Source of the DNA: Leptodontidium sp. MPI-SDFR-AT-0119
Lineage: Eukaryota; Ascomycota; Leotiomycetes; Helotiales; Leptodontidiaceae
Assembly: GCA_020726505.1 (NCBI GenBank)
Contig: JAHLEZ010000001.1
Span: 3,472,001 to 3,536,000, forward strand
Reading direction: 5' to 3'
Length of the DNA: 64,000 nt
Positions 47,588 to 57,916 of this stretch are shown here, in pieces. The notes below the pieces were generated by a model. That model ran no database searches, was not told the origin of the DNA, and saw only the letters and a program-made list of their open reading frames with translations. The first letter of the stretch is position 1, and each line of letters begins with the position of its first letter. Made by a program: the position numbers and the translations under genes.

Positions 47588-48183
47588 GTTGGAAATCTCT
47601 TGAACGATTGAACATTCAGGAGAGCAGAAAGAAACAAACTTTTCTGAAAGGACCACGCAATATTAGTAAACAAACAACCTTCGGCGCTAACAGCGCGCAT
47701 TATCCCCGTCGTCTTATCTACGCTAACGCGGAAGCTAGCTCCCGACTCCACCTAGATGGAGATGCTGCGCGGCTGGCTATCTTATGCACCCTGTCTTTTT
47801 CATCAAATGACTACCGTAAAGGCAAAAGGGAAGGCAATTAAACCATCCTTTGCTAGTTTATAGACGGTTAAATAAAAAGGTGGGTTTTATTAACTGGAGT
47901 CCCTGGGGTGTAAGTTCAATGTCTGGACCAACAAGATTTCCAAGAGACCGTCGAAGAGCGACGTCAAGTGCGTTGAATTACGGCCTTGATTCAATTCCCT
48001 TCACAAGTATTAGGGGTAAGTTTGAAGGACTTTAGGTGCCAAGTTATGTTTCCGTTCTCGATCATAACGAAGTACATAAGCCATAGCTACATCGATATCC
48101 CATAGCGCCCCCTTCAAGTGTATCGATTCTCGCAGCAATCGCTTACAAAATCATCACCGAACTGCGTCTTCCCCTCCAGGTAC
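47588..48183. other. Intergenic region upstream of brl1
   Basis: About 0.6 kb, AT-rich around 47840-47900. It is probably the brl1 promoter and the 3' UTR of the small secreted protein gene. No gene is seen. Confidence 0.45.
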
Positions 48184-48494
48184 TTAAGGGCAGAATCCAA
48201 GGTTTACACCGGGAGGGCTGCAGTCGTTCGAGTTGGGGCCGGGAGCGTAGAAACCTGTTGGAAGTACCTTAGTAGCGACATTGCCAGAAAGTTAAGATTA
48301 CTATGCCATCGCTACAGCTACAATAGTTTCCAATACCTGCATCGGGGTCCGCTCTGAAGTAAACTATCAGCGAGTGGCTTTGTGAGCGAATTCTGGTGTT
48401 GCGCTTACGCATTGTAGCAAGGCGGAACATATGCCGTAGTCACCGCACTTAGTAACAGCATGGCAAGAATGATGGCGGAGACGGCGCTCTTCAT
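48184..48494 (-). CDS. Small secreted protein, candidate effector
   Basis: Three exons: 48494-48409, 48353-48337 and 48254-48184 (introns 55 and 82 bp). The sum is 174 bp, 57 residues. The first 21 residues form a clear signal peptide (MKSAVSAIILAMLLLSAVTTA). The mature part is only about 36 residues, starts YVPPCYN, has DAGFYAPGPNSNDC and ends GVNLGFCP: three cysteines, rich in Pro, Gly and Asn. The middle exon is 17 bp. A longer form of that exon (to a second donor near 48300) would add NYCSCSDG but does not keep the last exon in frame. I do not recognise the family. A TATA box lies about 185 bp upstream. Small secreted cysteine-containing proteins in fungi are often effectors or surface proteins; that role is inference. 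Confidence 0.6.
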
Positions 48495-49743
48495 TTTGGA
48501 TGTTGAGAAGCACTGTCAAGGGTATCCTTAGAACACAAAAATGTGAGTTGAGGTGCGTGTCTTACCAGATGGCGTTTCAAAAATCGACCTTGAGAATCTT
48601 GAAGGATGATTAGTGTTGACAGACTGAATTGGACTATCGAGGAAGTAAAGTCACGAATCCTACCAGGACCTTCGCTCCTTATATATCCACAGGAATTAAC
48701 TGTGCTGTTGAAAAGTGCTCCCCGATATGATCTAGGCCCACTTCGTGAGCGAACGCCGAGCTGCCCGCTGACGCCGTACGTATTGGGCGACATGGGCAAA
48801 AGCAAAGTGCAGTAGTGTGTTGGACTACCTCGAACCTTCTGTACACATAGCAGCGGACCATGCAAATGCATGCAGTGATAAAGAACAACTAAGCTACTCA
48901 TGCTGTGACAACTGATCAGACGATGCAGTAACAAGCATCGGAACAGCGGGTATCGTCCTGTTCGATTTGCACTGACAACTCTTGGTCACCTTCCCGTTGC
49001 ATACTCTGTCTTCCAATAATGAACAGCGGCCCGCTACAGAGCTCATAGAGGAGCCACATGAATGTAACGTACCATGGATTATGGAGTCATTGTGGAAACT
49101 GATGGGTTCAATGTGGGCTTTTCAGAAGCACTCAGCTCAAATCACTGTCACTTCACCAAGGCGAAGGACAGCGACATCTGCCGATATTTCTGGGGCTCAT
49201 GTTTATTTCCAAGCAGAGATGTCACGGCTACGGCTCTGGTGGCAGTCTCAGGATCGGCGTTTGTGAATGAGGAGCCAAAATAAAGTGGCAATGGCCCGCA
49301 CGAGAAATGGACTTTTGGATACGGCTACTAGGCAAAAGCGCACAGCTCTACCTTCCTTGTTACAGCTTGTAATTCATCAACTGCAGTCGTATTCATATCA
49401 CGATTGCAACAACCGGCTGGGGGATAGGATATGGACTTAAAAAGAAGAATGGAGAGGGTTTCGTTGGGGGCTCTCGATTTGATCAAAATGCAACTTTGGT
49501 CTTCGACATGATTCACAGTATCACGCGCGGTGACAGGGATTAACGTAGAGCAGATTCGTAAATAATTCCAGAACTGTCAATAGGTTGGATTGTTCCAGCT
49601 CCAGCTCCAGCTCCATCCCTACTCTCTCTGAACCCCAAACCGTTCCTCCAACGTTGCTATTTTCCAATACGCAGACCATCATGTTTATGGTGTTCACGGG
49701 AGATGCCTTTGAGATACACCCACCAATCAAATGCACCCACGAG
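48495..49743. other. Intergenic region between the two small secreted protein genes
   Basis: About 1.25 kb. Plus-strand frames around 48982-49283 (one is 69 codons with three Cys) have no signal peptide and no upstream exon I can support, so they are not called. Confidence 0.4.
48679..48685 (-). promoter_or_regulatory. TATA box upstream of the small secreted protein
   Basis: GGATATATAAGG on the minus strand, about 185 bp before the ATG at 48494. The gap suits a 5' leader of 100-150 nt, perhaps with a leader intron (a GTAAGA donor and CTTGACAG acceptor are visible near 48564 and 48515). Confidence 0.5.
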
Positions 49744-50246
49744 TCAGTAGCAACTAGTCACACCATTAGCGAGAATATAGAGGCAGATATTTCCATTCCG
49801 TGTGCACTATGGAAAGAATCAGCAATCTTACTCGAAATCTAGTTCTCAGAAGGTCTCCTCTCAGAGTAGGAAGTCTCGTTACGGTCCACTTACCGCGGTG
49901 TCACACTGAGTAGTTTCACAGTCCCCAAACTCGTCAAAGAACGAACAGTCCCCCAAGCCATTGCCGCTTCCAGTCAAACATTCCTGAAGACAATATCACT
50001 TTAGTGATATTCAGCAAAGAGAGTATTTGTTACATCGAAAGGTGGAGAGAACCAAAACTGGCTATTTCTGTGGAAACACGTACACCTTCGAGGAGCTGAT
50101 CAGGCTCATCGGTCTTGCGTTGAGCCAAGCTAGATCGTGCTGGAGACGTTGGCGCTCGTACAACTCTTGAGGTTGGGGCTGCTATGACAGGCAGGCAGGA
50201 GAGAGCTGCCAAGAATGCAAAGTGAAACTGCTAGAGAAGCCTTCAT
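49744..50246 (-). CDS. Small secreted cysteine-rich protein, apparent frameshift in the signal peptide
   Basis: Three exons: 50246-50084, 49983-49894 and 49806-49744 (introns 100 and 87 bp). Exons 2 and 3 join cleanly to give a cysteine-rich domain: ECLTGSGNGLGDC, FGDCETTQCDTAC, TRNGNIC and a final TSCY, seven cysteines in about 50 residues. Exon 1 has a good start (TTCAAG before ATG) reading MKASLAVS. The hydrophobic run that completes a signal peptide (FLAALSCLPVIAAP) lies in the next frame, and exon 1 is one base too long for the rest. The frame from the ATG ends at a TAG after about 38 codons. So either one base was gained in exon 1 near 50222-50226, or the true first exon lies upstream, using the CTTCTCTAG acceptor just before the hydrophobic run. 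Candidate effector or surface protein; family unknown. Confidence 0.5.
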
Positions 50247-52372
50247 CTTGAAGGATTGAATGATTGGAATGGCCTGAGAAATATTCGAAGAGGCGTTCTG
50301 ATATGAAGGGGTTCGAGGATGCTGGAAGAGTGATGGAAGAGCAGTAATAGGAGAACATGCTGGTGTTAAGAGAGCATGTTATCAAGTTGGAGATCATAGC
50401 ATCAAAGTAGCCAGGGAGGCATAGTCGGAATGAAATAAAAGCGCGCATCATGCAGTAGTTTCGAAAGCAGTAGGCGTGATTGTTGAAAGCGGATAGTATG
50501 CAGTCAAAGCTGGAAGTAGTAAATCTGGAAAAGACGGAATCAAAAGCCGCTGACCTACGGTAGACCGAAATCAGTAGATTCCATGCCCTCGGCTTTGATT
50601 GTGGGTATCATGCAGTTAGAATCAAAAACATCAGGCATTGATGTACTTCGTATATGCACCTGAACGCTAAAGAGTCTCTCAGCTTACCCGCTATTTGATG
50701 TATCCGGGAGGCGTTCTTACGTTGGGAAATTTCTTTTACTACCCAGGTCCCATTTTTAGCTGCGAATGGATCTCCAAGAAGAGGCAGATCCTGAACGCCG
50801 AGATAGTTGCTGAAGGAGGACCTTGTTGCAGCTTGGTTACATGCAGGGAGAGATGCGCAGCTTTTGAGCTGGGCACTGAATTGAGTCGCGGCCCTTTCCT
50901 GGCTGCAGGTTCGCTCCGGCCCATCGTGAGCTTTCGATTCCTCCGCGTCTTGAGTGCTCGATTCTTCGAAAGAGTGTAGACAGCTGGTCTGCAAACGAGT
51001 AGCAAACTTCTGGAAGATCTGTATACGAACTGATCCAAGCACAAGGACGAATTCGACCTGCGAGTAAAAGTACCAGAAGACCTGGACGACAAGTACTAAG
51101 GCCGTGTACATAGCAAGGTGGTTGTTGTACCGAGGCCAGGGTTGTACAACAAGCATTTGCCAAGCATAGATAAGCTTCAGCCATCTCCAACATGCTGTGG
51201 GGGAGAAACGATCGTAGCGGACAGTGTGGTCGGGCCGAGGCTAGGGTGGGTCGGACCGTACCGTGCTAAATAAACAGGGATAAGCATCAGCTACCTCCGC
51301 GGAACTCACTTTGAGACGCATATGGGGGGAGAAACAGCGTCGCGAATAGTATGCAGGAGAGGCCGGACGGTTTTCTGCTTGGTTGGAAAAGGAAGGTGGG
51401 AATTTGTGGTGTATACTCAAGTACCTGTGTACCTGCTAACCTAGCCAGCACGACCCCGAAAGCTACTCTCTTTAGCATTGGTATTCTTCTTATAATAATA
51501 CTACGTTAAGGTACTTAATGTAAATACTTCTTAACTAGTTACAACTTACAAGGCACTTGCGTGCCTTACTGAGGGCTGCCCTAGCCCCACCCCTCAGACT
51601 CCCCTCCCACCCCCTTTCGGGAGTTAAAGAGAGCCAGGAGGTACGAAGGTACAAGAGCTAATCAAGCTCTCAGTTCTCTCCAATTAGACCCCGTTAAATG
51701 AAAGTCAATAGCCCCGTCATATGCTGAAGTGGGTAACTACTGGCCTATAATAGTAATTAGAAAAAGCCCTTGATATGCCGACTCACGTGCATTTTTAAGC
51801 TAATTAAACGCTAGCGCGAAAAGGTCACTAAGAGTAGAATATAGAAGCGTATACACATTTTATTATAGTATGTCTCGCGTGGCAGCGTTAAGCCCTCTCT
51901 TTAGTCGTACCTCCTTGCTTTCGGTACTGCAGTATATTTGAGGCACCGAATCTCGGTATATCTGCTGCGACAAAGATAGATATGTTGCTCCTCTGAGTAT
52001 TTCATAAGCATGAGGATGGCCTCGTTTCTTTTTTGAGACTAAATGAAAGGAAATCAACTCGGCCTGGTAGGGAACTTGGCATCCTGATTTCAAATATGTG
52101 CATTCGAGCATTGAATTGCAGAAGTTAGGCACAGCATGCTTTCAATCTGACAGGAATCGAAGTCAGGCAGCCAGGCTCCTCGTTTTTAACACATCTCATC
52201 TCTCGTCTCTTCCAAAACTTTAAAAGAGTTCAACCACAAGATACAACACAGAGCAATAACTTGTTAATCTCAATGCCAATTTCTCAGGTCTCAACAGCTT
52301 CACAAACATCTAGACAACCCCCTCAAACACCAGTACCTCACCCTGTCAAACCCGTTTCCCAAAAAGAAACCA
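50247..52372. other. 2.1-kb gene-poor stretch with decayed-looking AT-rich DNA
   Basis: Frames between 50608 and 51193 overlap in all three minus-strand phases and none looks like a protein. From about 51470 to 51900 the sequence is TA-rich with every frame closed, resembling mutated repeat DNA. Two copies of ATCATGCAGT (50447, 50607) lie upstream of the cysteine-rich gene. The last 200 bp form the leader of the 2EXR gene. Confidence 0.4.
51550..51567. repeat. Short perfect inverted repeat
   Basis: AAGGCAC and GTGCCTT separated by a TTGC loop. It is a small hairpin at the edge of the AT-rich decayed segment. Its role is unknown and it may be chance. Confidence 0.4.
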
Positions 52373-53732
52373 GTGTATCTTCACCCTCATTCGATGTCAA
52401 TCTCACAGGAAGTAGACATCTTTCACTGCAAGAATTACCAGATGTCCAAATCAGATTCGAAAGAAAATATGATGTCACCTTTCCAAGCCTGCTCCGAGAA
52501 GCATCGCCTCAGGAGTAAGACAACCATAACAACTACGATCCGTCGGTCATGCCAATCAAAGCCTCGCAAACTTCGAGTCTTCAAATTCTTCCCCAAGCTT
52601 CCATTCGAGCTTCGACTCATGGTCTATGAATATGCTCTTCCTCCACCACGCTTCGTCGAGCTCCAAACCTCTGACTCCCAAAAAGTACAGAGCAGGTTAG
52701 TATTCTCCCACTTTGTTTTCTCGGCTGAAGAGCCGAGTCCCTAGAGTCCATCTCTGAGGATTTAAATCACAATAATTTGGGAGTTTCCTCTTTTTGAGAG
52801 GCATATAAAGCAGTGCTTACATGACAACCAGACAATTCAGCAAATCTCCCATCCCAGCACTACTCCACGCAACCTCAGAGACACGTCAAACGATGAAAGC
52901 CCTCGGTTATAAGCTTGCCTTTGGCACTGAACTCCAAGCCCCACAAACATGGTTCAACTTCTCTCGCGACTACCTATATCTGACCGATCCATTGAAGAAC
53001 GAAAAAAAGTTCACTCGCCGATTCTTGTGGGATATTCCCGATGGTTTCAACGGTCCTTTTCTTCTACACTACGACATGGTCCGCGTTAAGAAGGTGGCTG
53101 TCTCTTCAACCTTGCATAATATGTTTATGGGTCACCAAGAGTCAAAACGACCAGGTGAAGTGGCGCAAATGTTCGGTAACCTTGAAGAGATGCTCATAGT
53201 CGAGAACTTCATGGACCAGGGTCGGCTTTGCACCGAGCGTGGAGTCAACTCGGAGTACGGTCATGTGCAAGAATGTCTGGAACTCGATTTTGCTGATATT
53301 TCCGGACGTCGTACCAAGATGCACGAAGGGACCAGGAAATATTATGTTGATATCTTGGGATACATGCGGACCACTCATAGTAACGGAAAGAGCTTTTTCG
53401 CTCACACAGAAGAAGTCTATCTGAATAAGCTCGCGGCAATTCGGTCTTCTGCAATCCGCTTGGGTCGTCGGGCTTGGAACGTACCAGATGTGAAACTTGT
53501 CCGAATGGTGGATCGAGGCGAAGTTCGGCACGTTATTCAAAGGAGGAAGAGGTACTGGGCACGGGTTAAAGCCCAAGAGAAGATCGAGAATAGGGTTTGG
53601 CTGAAGAAGTGGGATCCATTTTCTTTTTACTATGCCGACGATATTAAGGCTATGGAGGAGGCTGATCGACGGGAACGAAAAAGAACTCGAGGGATGAATG
53701 GTCAGGACTTTCTCAGATCGGGGAAGAAATGA
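52373..53732 (+). CDS. 2EXR-domain protein
   Basis: Two exons, 52373-52695 and 52832-53732, with a 136-bp intron (GTTAGT donor, ACAACCAG acceptor). The sum gives 407 residues. The 2EXR motif is plain: KFFPKLPFELRLMVYEYALP, then PALLHATSETRQ and TWFNFSRDYLYL. The C-terminal half is basic and helical (RRKRYWARVKAQEKIENRVW). These proteins are highly multiplied in Leotiomycetes and related fungi, with no defined function. The start is uncertain. A protein-like frame from 52273 (MPISQVSTASQTSRQ) lies in another phase and would need an extra intron with a weak GTCACC donor to join before PRKLRVFKF. Internal ATGs at 52394 and 52442 are alternatives. Confidence 0.75.
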
Positions 53733-54611
53733 CTTTATTGCGACTGGAGGCTGGTGCCATAGATCTTGTTGCTAGTCTGAATTGAAGATTGCGGGAACAA
53801 TCAAATGATAGTAGTTAATTGAGCTATATATCGAATGAGGGCTCGTCGCGCGCGAAGCCCCTTTGGCCCCAATCCACCATAGTGCGAGGTAAATTCCTTA
53901 TTTAGAATGCAAATCTCATTTCCAAGATCTCGCTTCTCTTATTTTGAATCTTATAAACTGCCCGCAAGTGCAATCTCTGGCCATTCAATATTAATCACAA
54001 GTCACAAGTCTGCCAATATCCCCCTTGTTGTGTTCCCGCCTTAGACCCCCACATTAAGCGAGTCTCAGTCAACAAAGATACCCATTCCCACACCATAACA
54101 CTCCAACACACATTTCACCTCCCATTTCCGCACTCCCCAATACCTCCCAAAATATTTCCCCTCTTTCCTTTGAGATTCGGGTGCGAATCTCGACCGGCGC
54201 GGCCACCCACCGCGGCTAGTTCAGGCGATGACTGAGAAATGTTCGAGGACATTGAAAAAGGTCAAGGGAGGGTTTGATAACTTATGTGAGCTATCGCTCT
54301 GACTTTAACTAAGACCTTCCTTATCACTACTATCAGTTGTGAAGAATGATGGAGTAGACCTAAGAAACTACAAGTAAATTGGCAAGATATGTAACTGTCG
54401 TGGTATATCTCTGCCCAGATACAGCCAGGAAACAGTATAAAACAAATAAAGTCGGCTCAAACACTCGTAATATTTCCAAACCAAGAAGACCTAGTAAACT
54501 AAGTACATTTCATCCCTCAAACGGTCGCACCCGGTAGATTTCATGAATCCTAGGAAACATACGCAGCCAAATGGATGTATATACACACAAAATACTTCAA
54601 AAACTCGCTAA
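53733..54611. other. Convergent intergenic region
   Basis: About 0.88 kb. It is CCC/ACA-rich around 54030-54180 and AT-rich elsewhere. A GC-rich palindromic-looking stretch (GCGCGGCCACCCACCGCGGC) lies near 54198. No gene or RNA is supported. Confidence 0.45.
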
Positions 54612-57155
54612 TCAAAGGTGTACGATATCACGCTTCCCATCCGCTTTCATAGAAGAGTAGTAGCTGTTCAGAGCCACGAGCACCCCCTGCTTAGATGCCA
54701 TCTCAACGAGAAAATGTGCTGGATCGTAACAATGAACTCCTTTGTTCATACACGTGAGGCAAATATCGAAGTCTCCGTCTGAGCAGACATTGCAGTGAAA
54801 TGCCTGGGCTGATGTTTCTTCTTCGCACATATCACAGAGTATTTCGAGATGATTGAATTCGTCGACAATTTGTCTTAAGACAAGGGCTTTTTCTGCTTCT
54901 GGTTCGGGCTCAAATGTTAGCTCATTCGTCAGAAGAAACATTTCTAACAATTTTCTCGCAGGCGGTCTCTGTATCGGATCTCGCAAACGGCATATTTCTA
55001 CTATGTCCTTGTAGTACTTGGGTACTTCTTCAGGCAGTGGTGGCAGGGCAATCATGTTGGCATGCTGTAAGCAATATCCATCCGCCAAATCACACTTTTC
55101 GTAAAAGCAGATATGGCGCCACCAACGTGGTTTTTGGTTCGAGGCTATGAGCCAGAGAAGAGAGCCGAGCTGAAATATATCGCAAGATGGTGCTACATCT
55201 AGATACTCATGTTGAGGTGTACTTCGCGATCGGGGAGCTGGCTGAGGAAACCAGTCGCGTAGTTCTGGAGGTAAGTACCCAGGTAGATCGATAATTGGCC
55301 AGGTCTTGTTCCTGAAAGTCCAGAGAAGTGCATGATCTGTAGCGTCGATTTTGATAGGGGTGGTTGTAAATTCACCTAAAACACCAGCGACAAATCCTCT
55401 GGAGTGGATTTGAGCTACAGCCTCTCTACTCTTTCCCGGGCCCAGCGCTCACGTCGGTCCCATGCAACACTCGAGCCTCGATCTAGGGCATCTGTAATGA
55501 TGGAAAACATCCAGCCTTTGAGTGGTATCTCTCTCAGGTAGCTTTTCACATGTTGACCGCTGGAGTCGAAAACTACACCAGCGAATCTCGCAAGCCCAGG
55601 AGAACTACGTAGGCAATGGAGAAGTTGGATCGTGTAGAGTGAAAGATCTTCCGGCATCACAGAAATCTTGACTTCGCTGAGTATTTGCTTCCCAACACAG
55701 ACAGCGAACGCGGTCGGTGTCATTATAGCAATTTGAACCACTTCATTTTCGTAATATCGCTGACAGCCTAGATGATATAGTAGAAGTGCAGTGTCCTTTT
55801 CCGTATATCCTGTTCCAACTTTGGATGGAGAGATAGTGAACCGACTGTGTGGTAAGACCTCCTGACTGTCTGATTCTTCGGCTGATTCTTCCAGTACGAC
55901 AAGAGATAGATGTGTATCATGGTGCAGGTCTCCAATGCTCCAAATTAACTCCTCAATCCGGCTCTGGAAACAAGTGGGAAGGCAATGGCTGCTACGAACA
56001 AATTCTTGCTTGGGTGTAGAAAGTTTGGTATAATCCCAGAATCGAGATGCTTTACATATAGTAAGAGAGAGGCTGAGTCTTCTCCATTGTCTTGGTAATT
56101 TCATGAAAAAGAACTGGTAGCAGTTAGTTCGACATAGCGTAGATGAGTGCTCCTCGAAAGCCGAATAGACATGCATCGGTACACTGGATGGCCCTTCCGA
56201 GATAGTATAGAGCTCCGGAAAGAAATTGCCAGACAGCTCAAAAATTCCAGCAGGGGAGGGCGGTTTTGTATATCTCGGCACGTTTTGAGCGGATTCAAAG
56301 TATCCGCCACGGAATGGATATGCTGCTTGGTGCCCGTTTCGGCGGAAATGTCCAGTGGTGACACTTGATGATATGGAAGTCAAAATATGGCCCAACGAGT
56401 GAGACTGAGCATCGATAGCCTTTTGGGCTGTCATAAGAGACTGCTGAATCTCTGACAGTCGCGTGTCAATCGTAGTCAAAGACTGTCGGGACTGGCCAGT
56501 CTCTTGGACAATGACCGCCAGACTCGTCTCAGTTTGAGCCGAGAAAGTCCTGGAAAACTATTAATACATGGAGACGCAATGGGAATACGGGAAGCCGGCC
56601 CGCCGTGAAGACTTACGAGTTTTGGCACTCAAAGCGACAGATAGATTGTCCCGACACTCTTTCAAGACATCGCGGAGCGCTAGAATTTTGGATTTGTTCC
56701 TCGCCCAAGCTCTGCGCCGAGCTCTGGAAGTCCCACCGTTCAGGTTCTTCAGTAACTTGATTTGAATCAGTTGGTGTAGTTGTTTGATTGAAAGTTTCGC
56801 TCTGGTAAGAAATTGCGTGATGATGCCATCCGTTCTTTCTCCGTGGGAACGGTCGATCTCCAGGACCAAAGAGCTGAAATGCTCCAGTTATTCCTAGGCA
56901 GGCGCGGATTAGTAGTGCTCGCCGAAGACAGCCCAAAACGTCCATATTCTTGTGGTATATTTGCCTTGGCTAGCAAATGTCGCATTCTCAGGTTGCGCTT
57001 AAAGACTGCAGGCAGAGCAACATGGAATCGGCCATACTCACCTGCAAAGCTGCGAGGTCATCTGGAGCCGCATACAGCGTTTTAGCAAGCCTCACCCAAT
57101 CGATTACGAGTTGGGTTAGTGTGACAACACTTGCAACAACGCCTACAACCTCCAT
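54612..57155 (-). CDS. STAND-N-like / pseudokinase / ZZ zinc-finger protein, frame broken once
   Basis: Exon 1 (57155-57042) starts MEVVGVVASVVTLTQLVIDW, the membrane-like or helical start typical of the fungal STAND N-terminal domain. Exon 2 (56881-56617) continues HFSSLVLEIDRS through LRDVLKECRDNLSVALS. A third exon (acceptor uncertain, about 56490-56550) runs to the end. It contains a helical linker (TTIDTRLSEIQQSL), a long middle region, then a kinase-like C-lobe. Two frames meet at a GAGAGG at 55421-55426: the upstream frame ends in TAG after ERVERL, while the next frame continues EAVAQIHSRGFVAGVLG. Two bases fewer would join them. The catalytic-loop region lacks the Asp and Asn needed for phosphotransfer, and KIDATDHALLWTF replaces DFG, so this is a pseudokinase. 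A C-terminal ZZ finger follows (CDMC, FHCNVC, FDICLTC, GVHCYDPAHF). A role in recognition or death signalling is inference. Confidence 0.65.
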
Positions 57156-57916
57156 GATAATGCGGTTAGAGGCACGCACACAGGGAGAGAGAGACGCAAA
57201 GATACAAAAGATCTTGAAAAGGTCAGGGCTGAGGACAAAATTCCAATCCGTTGGCAGTCCGCCTCGCGGCACAATTTGGTAGCCCCAGCGACTTCGTCAG
57301 GGCGGCACGCTCATGAGGCAGCCAGTGAGAGAGCCTTCGGATGTTGGCCTATCACCACAAACATGGTCAGCTGATACACGCATGTATGTTCACGTGGACA
57401 AGTACAACGGATTTTGGGGATCTCTTCATTGGTTGGAAGTTCTCTGAAACACACAGTCATTACCATGTGCAACTCCCCCATCATCTCTCCATCATCATCC
57501 GCATCATTCAGAGCAGGCACTTTCAAGCGACCTCGCTCAAACTCAAGTACCATAATCTGGATACTCATCTCATGAGATCAGGAGCTTTAAAGCTACCGTG
57601 TCTCGCATCGCAAAGCAAAATTCTCGAGAGAAAAACAACGCCGGTGTGATGTGCCAGGGGTGTGGTGAACATAAGGGAAATACATGATGGTGAATCTTTC
57701 GCTAATCGTTGGTCACATCCGGAAGGGGGCGCCTTTTCGCAGGGGGTGTGTTCGTGGTGTAGAAAACTGGGGCGGTGGCGATGAAATATGGAAATGCCGT
57801 ACATCGACTTCGAGTATTCGGCAATTCGAATTAGAATGTGTATGGTGTGCTGGCGCGAAGGGGGAGCAAAGCGTGCCGAAGCATGCCGGAGGAAATGCAA
57901 AGCTTGCAATGCAAGC
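57156..57916. other. Region between the STAND-N/pseudokinase start and the importin alpha 3' end
   Basis: About 0.76 kb. Overlapping frames are present on both strands, but none is protein-like. It presumably holds the receptor-like gene's promoter and the importin alpha 3' UTR. Confidence 0.45.

Noticed and set aside
49074..49283. 69-codon plus-strand frame with three Cys
   Set aside because: No signal peptide, no convincing upstream exon and no family match.
50608..51193. Overlapping frames of 117-182 codons on the minus strand
   Set aside because: All three phases are partly open with similar composition, so none stands out as coding, and no domain or signal peptide fits.
54225..54240. 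GCGATGACTGAG, like fused snoRNA C and D boxes
   Set aside because: The boxes are adjacent instead of flanking a guide region, and no terminal stem is visible.
55136..55145. GGTTCGAGGC, like a tRNA B box
   Set aside because: It lies in coding sequence of the pseudokinase gene, with no A box or cloverleaf around it.
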